Below, piece by piece: positions 60,314 to 64,000 of a stretch of DNA of 64,000 nt (its first letter is position 1; each line of letters starts with the position of its first letter). The translations under genes were made by a program, and so were the position numbers. Source of the stretch: an uncultured Fluviicola sp. (GTDB lineage: Bacteria > Bacteroidota > Bacteroidia > Flavobacteriales_D > Crocinitomicaceae); contig NZ_CABHOL010000056.1 of the NCBI RefSeq assembly GCF_902168135.1, positions 1-64,000 of the forward strand, written 5' to 3'. The notes beneath the pieces are model-generated. The model was not told where the DNA came from. It saw only the letters and a list, made by a program, of their open reading frames with translations, and did not search any database.

Positions 60314-61851
60314 TTCGACTGTAAAATTACGAATGGGATCAATAATTCCTCCATTGAAATTCCTCCGTGCTGGAATGTGTCGTTGTAATAGTTTACAAAG
60401 TGATTGTAATTATTCGGATAGACGAAATAGTCCTGTTCACGGGTAAATACGAACTCTGCAGACAAACTGGATTTGGGCAGCCCTACTTTATCCGGATGTT
60501 TGATCGTAAAAACTTCTTTGTCTTTATAACTTAAGTTGCGGCCTGTTTTGTAACGCAGATTGGTATTTGTACTTCGATCTCCGACAATCTTCACAGGATT
60601 CGTCACACGAACAGTGCCATGGTCCGTAGTGATCACCACCTTCCCTCCTTTTTCGGCAATTTTCTTAAACATTTCCTGCAGCGGAGAATGTTCGAACCAG
60701 GAAAGTGTCAATGAGCGGTAAGCAGCTTCATCGGCTGCCAATTCCTTGATCATATCCATTTCAGTACGGGCGTGAGAAAGCATATCGACAAAATTGTAAA
60801 CAATAGCGTTCAACTGGTTGTCCCAAAGTGTATGGAACTGATCTACCAGTTTTTTACCCGCATCGAGGTTCGTAATCTTGTGGTACGACCATTTGATATT
60901 TTTCCCGTTACGTTTCAGGTTTCCTTCGAGGAAGGCCGCTTCCTGCATATTTTTTCCACCTTCATCTTCCTCGTTCAACCAAAGATTTGGAAAGCGTTTT
61001 TCTATTTCCGAGGGCATTAACCCGGCAAAAAGGGCGTTTCTGGCATAATGCGTTGCAGAAGGCAAAATGGAATAGACAATTTCTTCTTTCTCGATATTGA
61101 AGTAGTTCGAAATAATCGGTTTCAGGATCTGCCACTGATCGTAACGTAAATTATCGATAACCATCAGGAAAACACGCTCATCTAATAATGGAAAGACCTG
61201 CTCTTTTAACAGGTGATGCACCATATCAGGTGCTTCTTCCCGACCGTTGAACCAATCTTCGTAATTGTTTTCAATAAACCGACAGAACAAATCGTTTGCT
61301 TCCTTGCGTTGTGCATCCAGAATCTCGCGCATTCCCTGGTCTTCGATCCCTTTGAATTCAAGGTCCCAGTAGGTCAGTTTCTTAAAAACATCTTTCCATT
61401 CTTCCGCATCCAAACGACCGTTAAGCTGCATTCCTAACTGACGGAATTCCTGCTGGTAGTTTGAATTCGTTTTTTGCGAAACCAATTTCCGGTGGTCCAG
61501 ATTCTTCTTCAGGCAAAGCAATAACTGGTTCGGGTTAACGGGCTTGATCAGGTAGTCCGCAATCTTACTGCCGATCGCTTCTTCCATGATGGATTCTTCC
61601 TCACTTTTGGTAATCATTACAACCGGGGTCATCGGGGTAATTTCCTTGATACGCGCCAATGTTTCCAAACCGGAAATACCCGGCATATTCTCGTCCAAAA
61701 AGACAATGTCGTAATTGTTTTCCTGGCATTTTTCCACCGCTTCACTACCGTTGTTAATGAGTTCTACCTGGTATCCTTTTGCTTCCAAAAAGAGTACGTG
61801 AGGTTTCAGGAACTCCATTTCGTCATCTGCCCACAGAATCTTTGCTTGCAT
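60310..61851 (-). CDS. porX: response regulator/PglZ-domain protein of the T9SS (PorX)
   Basis: This 513-aa protein has a receiver domain (WADDEMEF, phospho-acceptor Asp53 in IVFLDENMPG, Lys in DYLIKPVNP), a helical linker and an alkaline-phosphatase-like PglZ domain from about residue 200 (VFLMVIDNLRYDQW, FVDMLSHARTEMD, VITTDHGTVRV and the end HGGISMEELLIPFVIL). PorX with PorY and SigP controls the type IX secretion system, and also hydrolyses nucleotide signals. This fits the many T9SS substrates in the window. It is co-transcribed with tsaE. Confidence 0.95.
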   Translation of the reverse strand: MQAKILWADDEMEFLKPHVLFLEAKGYQVELINNGSEAVEKCQENNYDIVFLDENMPGISGLETLARIKEITPMTPVVMITKSEEESIMEEAIGSKIADYLIKPVNPNQLLLCLKKNLDHRKLVSQKTNSNYQQEFRQLGMQLNGRLDAEEWKDVFKKLTYWDLEFKGIEDQGMREILDAQRKEANDLFCRFIENNYEDWFNGREEAPDMVHHLLKEQVFPLLDERVFLMVIDNLRYDQWQILKPIISNYFNIEKEEIVYSILPSATHYARNALFAGLMPSEIEKRFPNLWLNEEDEGGKNMQEAAFLEGNLKRNGKNIKWSYHKITNLDAGKKLVDQFHTLWDNQLNAIVYNFVDMLSHARTEMDMIKELAADEAAYRSLTLSWFEHSPLQEMFKKIAEKGGKVVITTDHGTVRVTNPVKIVGDRSTNTNLRYKTGRNLSYKDKEVFTIKHPDKVGLPKSSLSAEFVFTREQDYFVYPNNYNHFVNYYNDTFQHGGISMEELLIPFVILQSK

Positions 61852-61876
61852 ATCCTAAAGATTAATTAGCTTTGAA

Positions 61877-63154
61877 TTGATTTATAAAGGTATTCAATTG
61901 CGCACAAACACACATCGAAATAATAAAAAGAAAATCATCAACGACCCGGTTTACGGTTTTATTTCAATTCCCGACGAATTTATTTTCGACCTGGTGGAGC
62001 ATCCCTTTTTCCAAAGATTGAGAAGAATCAAGCAATTGGGAATGACGCACCTCGTTTACCCCGGGGCTTTGCACACCCGTTTTCACCATGCAATCGGGGC
62101 TATGCACCTCATGTCGCAGGCTGTGGCAGTAATCCGCAGAAAAGGCCATGAAATTACCATCGAAGAAGAGCGCGCCGTTTTGATTGCGATTCTATTACAC
62201 GATATCGGGCACGGACCATTCAGTCACGCGCTGGAGTACGACATCGTAAAGAATGTCAGCCACGAGCAGATTTCATACTATTTTATCCAGGCATTGAAAC
62301 GGGATTTCCCTGACCATTCGGACGATTTGGAACGGGCACTGATGATCTTCGCCAATAAATACCACAAAACATTCCTTTACCAATTGGTTTCGAGTCAGCT
62401 GGATATGGACCGACTGGATTATTTAACCCGAGACAGTTTTTTTACGGGAGTTTCCGAAGGAATTGTGGGTACGGAACGGATCATCGAAATGCTGAATGTA
62501 CACAACGACCAGCTGGTAATCGACGAAAAGGGAATTTACAGCATCGAGAAATTCCTGGTAGCAAGACGTGTGATGTACTGGCAGGTTTACCTGCATAAAA
62601 CAGTTGTTTCGGGCGAATTTATGCTGATCAATATTTTGCGAAGGGCCAAGAAACTTATCCGAGACGGTGAAACGTTGTTCGGAAGTCCGGCTTTGTTGTT
62701 CTTTATGAGCCGGGATATCCAAAAATCAGATTTTGAAACAAACCCGGCGATCCTGAATACTTTCGCTCAACTCGACGATTTCGATGTCATGGGAGCAGTA
62801 AAAGTGTGGCAGAACCACCCCGACAAAGTATTGTCCATTCTTTCAAGGAACCTGGTAGACCGAAACCTTCACAAAGTAGAAATAGCCAAAGAACCATTCA
62901 GTCCCGACCGCATTTTGATGGAGAAAGAATTGGTGCGCACGCAATTTCAGTTGAATGACGAAGAAATCAACTACTTTGTCTATTCCGAACAACTCTCAAA
63001 CAATGCATACAGCCAGGTGAAACAAACCATTAACCTCCTGAAGAAAGACGGACAAACGATTGATGTTTCCAAAGCTTCGGACAACCTGAACATTTCCGCA
63101 TTGGCACAGCCGGTTGAGAAATATTGTTTGTGCTACCCTGTAATCAGACATTAA
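61877..63154 (+). CDS. HD-domain phosphohydrolase (dNTPase-like)
   Basis: About 425 aa. The HD metal site is clear: HTRFHHAIGAMHLM, then LLHDIGHGPFSHALE near residue 110-125 and SSQLDMDRLDYLTRDS near 175. The family includes dNTP triphosphohydrolases (SAMHD1/dGTPase group). The start is unclear because no ATG precedes IINDPVYGFI: TTG at 61877 or TTG at 61898 are in frame. TAGCTTTG at 61867-61874 looks like a -7 box, which would favour the second TTG. The gene is divergent from porX. Confidence 0.85.
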   Translation: MIYKGIQLRTNTHRNNKKKIINDPVYGFISIPDEFIFDLVEHPFFQRLRRIKQLGMTHLVYPGALHTRFHHAIGAMHLMSQAVAVIRRKGHEITIEEERAVLIAILLHDIGHGPFSHALEYDIVKNVSHEQISYYFIQALKRDFPDHSDDLERALMIFANKYHKTFLYQLVSSQLDMDRLDYLTRDSFFTGVSEGIVGTERIIEMLNVHNDQLVIDEKGIYSIEKFLVARRVMYWQVYLHKTVVSGEFMLINILRRAKKLIRDGETLFGSPALLFFMSRDIQKSDFETNPAILNTFAQLDDFDVMGAVKVWQNHPDKVLSILSRNLVDRNLHKVEIAKEPFSPDRILMEKELVRTQFQLNDEEINYFVYSEQLSNNAYSQVKQTINLLKKDGQTIDVSKASDNLNISALAQPVEKYCLCYPVIRH

Positions 63155-63244
63155 GACTTTGAGTGTAATGAGCCAAGACGAAACCGGAATCCAGGCTCGT
63201 ATCTTGCTCTCTGCCTTTTTATTGCATGCGAATTTCAAATCGAT

Positions 63245-64000
63245 ATGGAACTCAAATTATTTCAAAAACTTCAACTGATCAGCTCTTTTTTGTTACTGGG
63301 ATTATTCGTGTTTTCCTGTGGTGAATCCGTACAGAAATCACTTTCCAAAAAGAAGCAGAAAGAATTTGTGAAAGCAGAAAAATCCGGACCTGTTCGCGAA
63401 AAGGAAACTTTTGATATCCTGAAATTCCTTGTAGACGAAGAAGCAAAAGACGACCGGAAAGCAAAGATCGACTATAAAAATCAGTCGGTTTCATTTAAAA
63501 ATGACGGTGATCCTTACGAAGTCAGTTATAGCAAAATTGCGGCAGAAGATCTGAATCACGATGGATTGACGGATTACATCCTGACACGCAATTCGGAAGG
63601 AATGCTGGGAGGGAATGCGAATACCAACTCGGAGATTTTATACCTCATCATGGGACCGGATGACCGAATTGCGCAAAGGCACGAAATTCTGACCTATGCG
63701 GCATTTTCTTACAATATCCTGGAAGTAATCAGCTATAAGAAGGGTAAATTACAAGTCGAGGCAACTCAGAATTACAGAACTTACATGCCGGAAGACGATG
63801 AACCTTTAGACGCTACAGATTTGAACTTTATTTACAAAAACGGGAACGTGTACGAAGAAAGTTACCTCGAAGAGTGCGAACTGGCGAAATGGAAAAACAA
63901 ACAGCTTTTCCGTGGATCAGAAGTAACCCGAACAATCGACATGCACAATTACACGGAATCGGTACACGAGAAATTAAGCACCCAAGAATTTACATTTTCA
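63245..64000 (+). CDS. lipoprotein with FG-GAP/VCBS-like strand, cut by window end
   Basis: The open frame from ATG 63245 reaches the last base of the window without a stop, so the protein (252 codons seen) is incomplete. The signal peptide ends in a lipobox FVFSC near residue 25, followed by a basic KSLSKKKQKEF stretch. A calcium-binding-like motif, AAEDLNHDGLTDYIL near residue 100, is typical of FG-GAP/VCBS-type repeats. The rest has no family I recognise. Probably an outer-membrane lipoprotein. Confidence 0.75.
   Translation, partial: MELKLFQKLQLISSFLLLGLFVFSCGESVQKSLSKKKQKEFVKAEKSGPVREKETFDILKFLVDEEAKDDRKAKIDYKNQSVSFKNDGDPYEVSYSKIAAEDLNHDGLTDYILTRNSEGMLGGNANTNSEILYLIMGPDDRIAQRHEILTYAAFSYNILEVISYKKGKLQVEATQNYRTYMPEDDEPLDATDLNFIYKNGNVYEESYLEECELAKWKNKQLFRGSEVTRTIDMHNYTESVHEKLSTQEFTFS

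Noticed and set aside
1-64000. tRNA or rRNA genes, including a tRNA target for the island
   Set aside because: I saw no cloverleaf or rRNA-like sequence near either island end or elsewhere; this is by eye and not exhaustive.

Overview
ORGANISM. The window is chromosomal DNA of a Bacteroidota bacterium, most likely a flavobacterium-like lineage. The evidence is: many secreted proteins with type IX secretion (T9SS) C-terminal sorting domains (type A and type B), a PorP/SprF-family protein and the T9SS regulator PorX; few recognisable Shine-Dalgarno sites; promoters of the Bacteroidota form TTTG-N19-TAnnTTTG; and TonB-dependent/CarboxypepD-type receptors. A Fluviicola/Crocinitomicaceae-type host would fit, but that is a guess. 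The first 71 bases are Illumina Nextera adapter, so position 1 is an untrimmed contig end.

LAYOUT. 0.1-12 kb is host backbone: a small unknown protein, a methyltransferase, a lipoprotein, two T9SS-exported proteins, a VWA protein plus MoxR-like ATPase pair, three tandem paralogous lipoproteins on the minus strand, and a type-B sorting-domain protein coupled to PorP/SprF. A GxxExxY gene with two frameshifts (12.08-12.49 kb) is bracketed by a perfect 16-bp inverted repeat. About 12.62-43.85 kb is a metal-resistance genomic island bounded by imperfect direct repeats, with a tyrosine recombinase at its right end and an excisionase-like protein beside it, but no conjugation genes. 44-64 kb is host backbone again: terC, uvrB, comB, a phospholipase C/S1-P1 nuclease-like protein, a SlyD-type isomerase, a NatA/NatB-like exporter, an SF1 helicase, a histidine kinase, ald, tsaE, porX, an HD hydrolase and a truncated lipoprotein gene.

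HOW THE ISLAND WORKS. Its left arm, transcribed leftward, encodes a CzcA-type RND pump fused to its own outer-membrane factor, its adaptor, a Zn/Cd-type P-ATPase, a TlpA thioredoxin, a MerP-like protein, a methyltransferase and a MerC-like/zinc-ribbon membrane protein. A rightward response regulator/histidine kinase pair sits next to it, followed by a PepSY lipoprotein and a TonB receptor. I find the same box, TTCnGAA-N4-TTCnGAA (the distal half-site is weaker at one site), ahead of the pump, the regulator and the PepSY/receptor unit, which predicts one regulon. The middle is a copper module: an HMA-AraC fusion regulator, an HMA/DUF3347 lipoprotein, an HMA-MauE-like membrane protein, a multicopper oxidase fused to a CopB-like barrel, a sialidase-like T9SS protein, two divergent HYC_CC_PP-type proteins, a heavy-metal-binding lipoprotein, a T9SS-exported thioredoxin-like protein and a T9SS-exported multicopper oxidase. 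It appears to combine export, cell-surface copper oxidation and periplasmic capture.

MOST UNUSUAL REGION. At 39.47-40.92 kb, inside the island, there is a dense non-coding cis region: seven terminator-like hairpins at a strict 72-73 bp period, three TCGA-rich ~138-bp repeats, and 21-bp-spaced ATGGTGTAAAGT iterons directly upstream of an unrecognised 290-aa protein. I cannot assign this to a described system; a replication/maintenance or processing locus of the island is my leading hypothesis.
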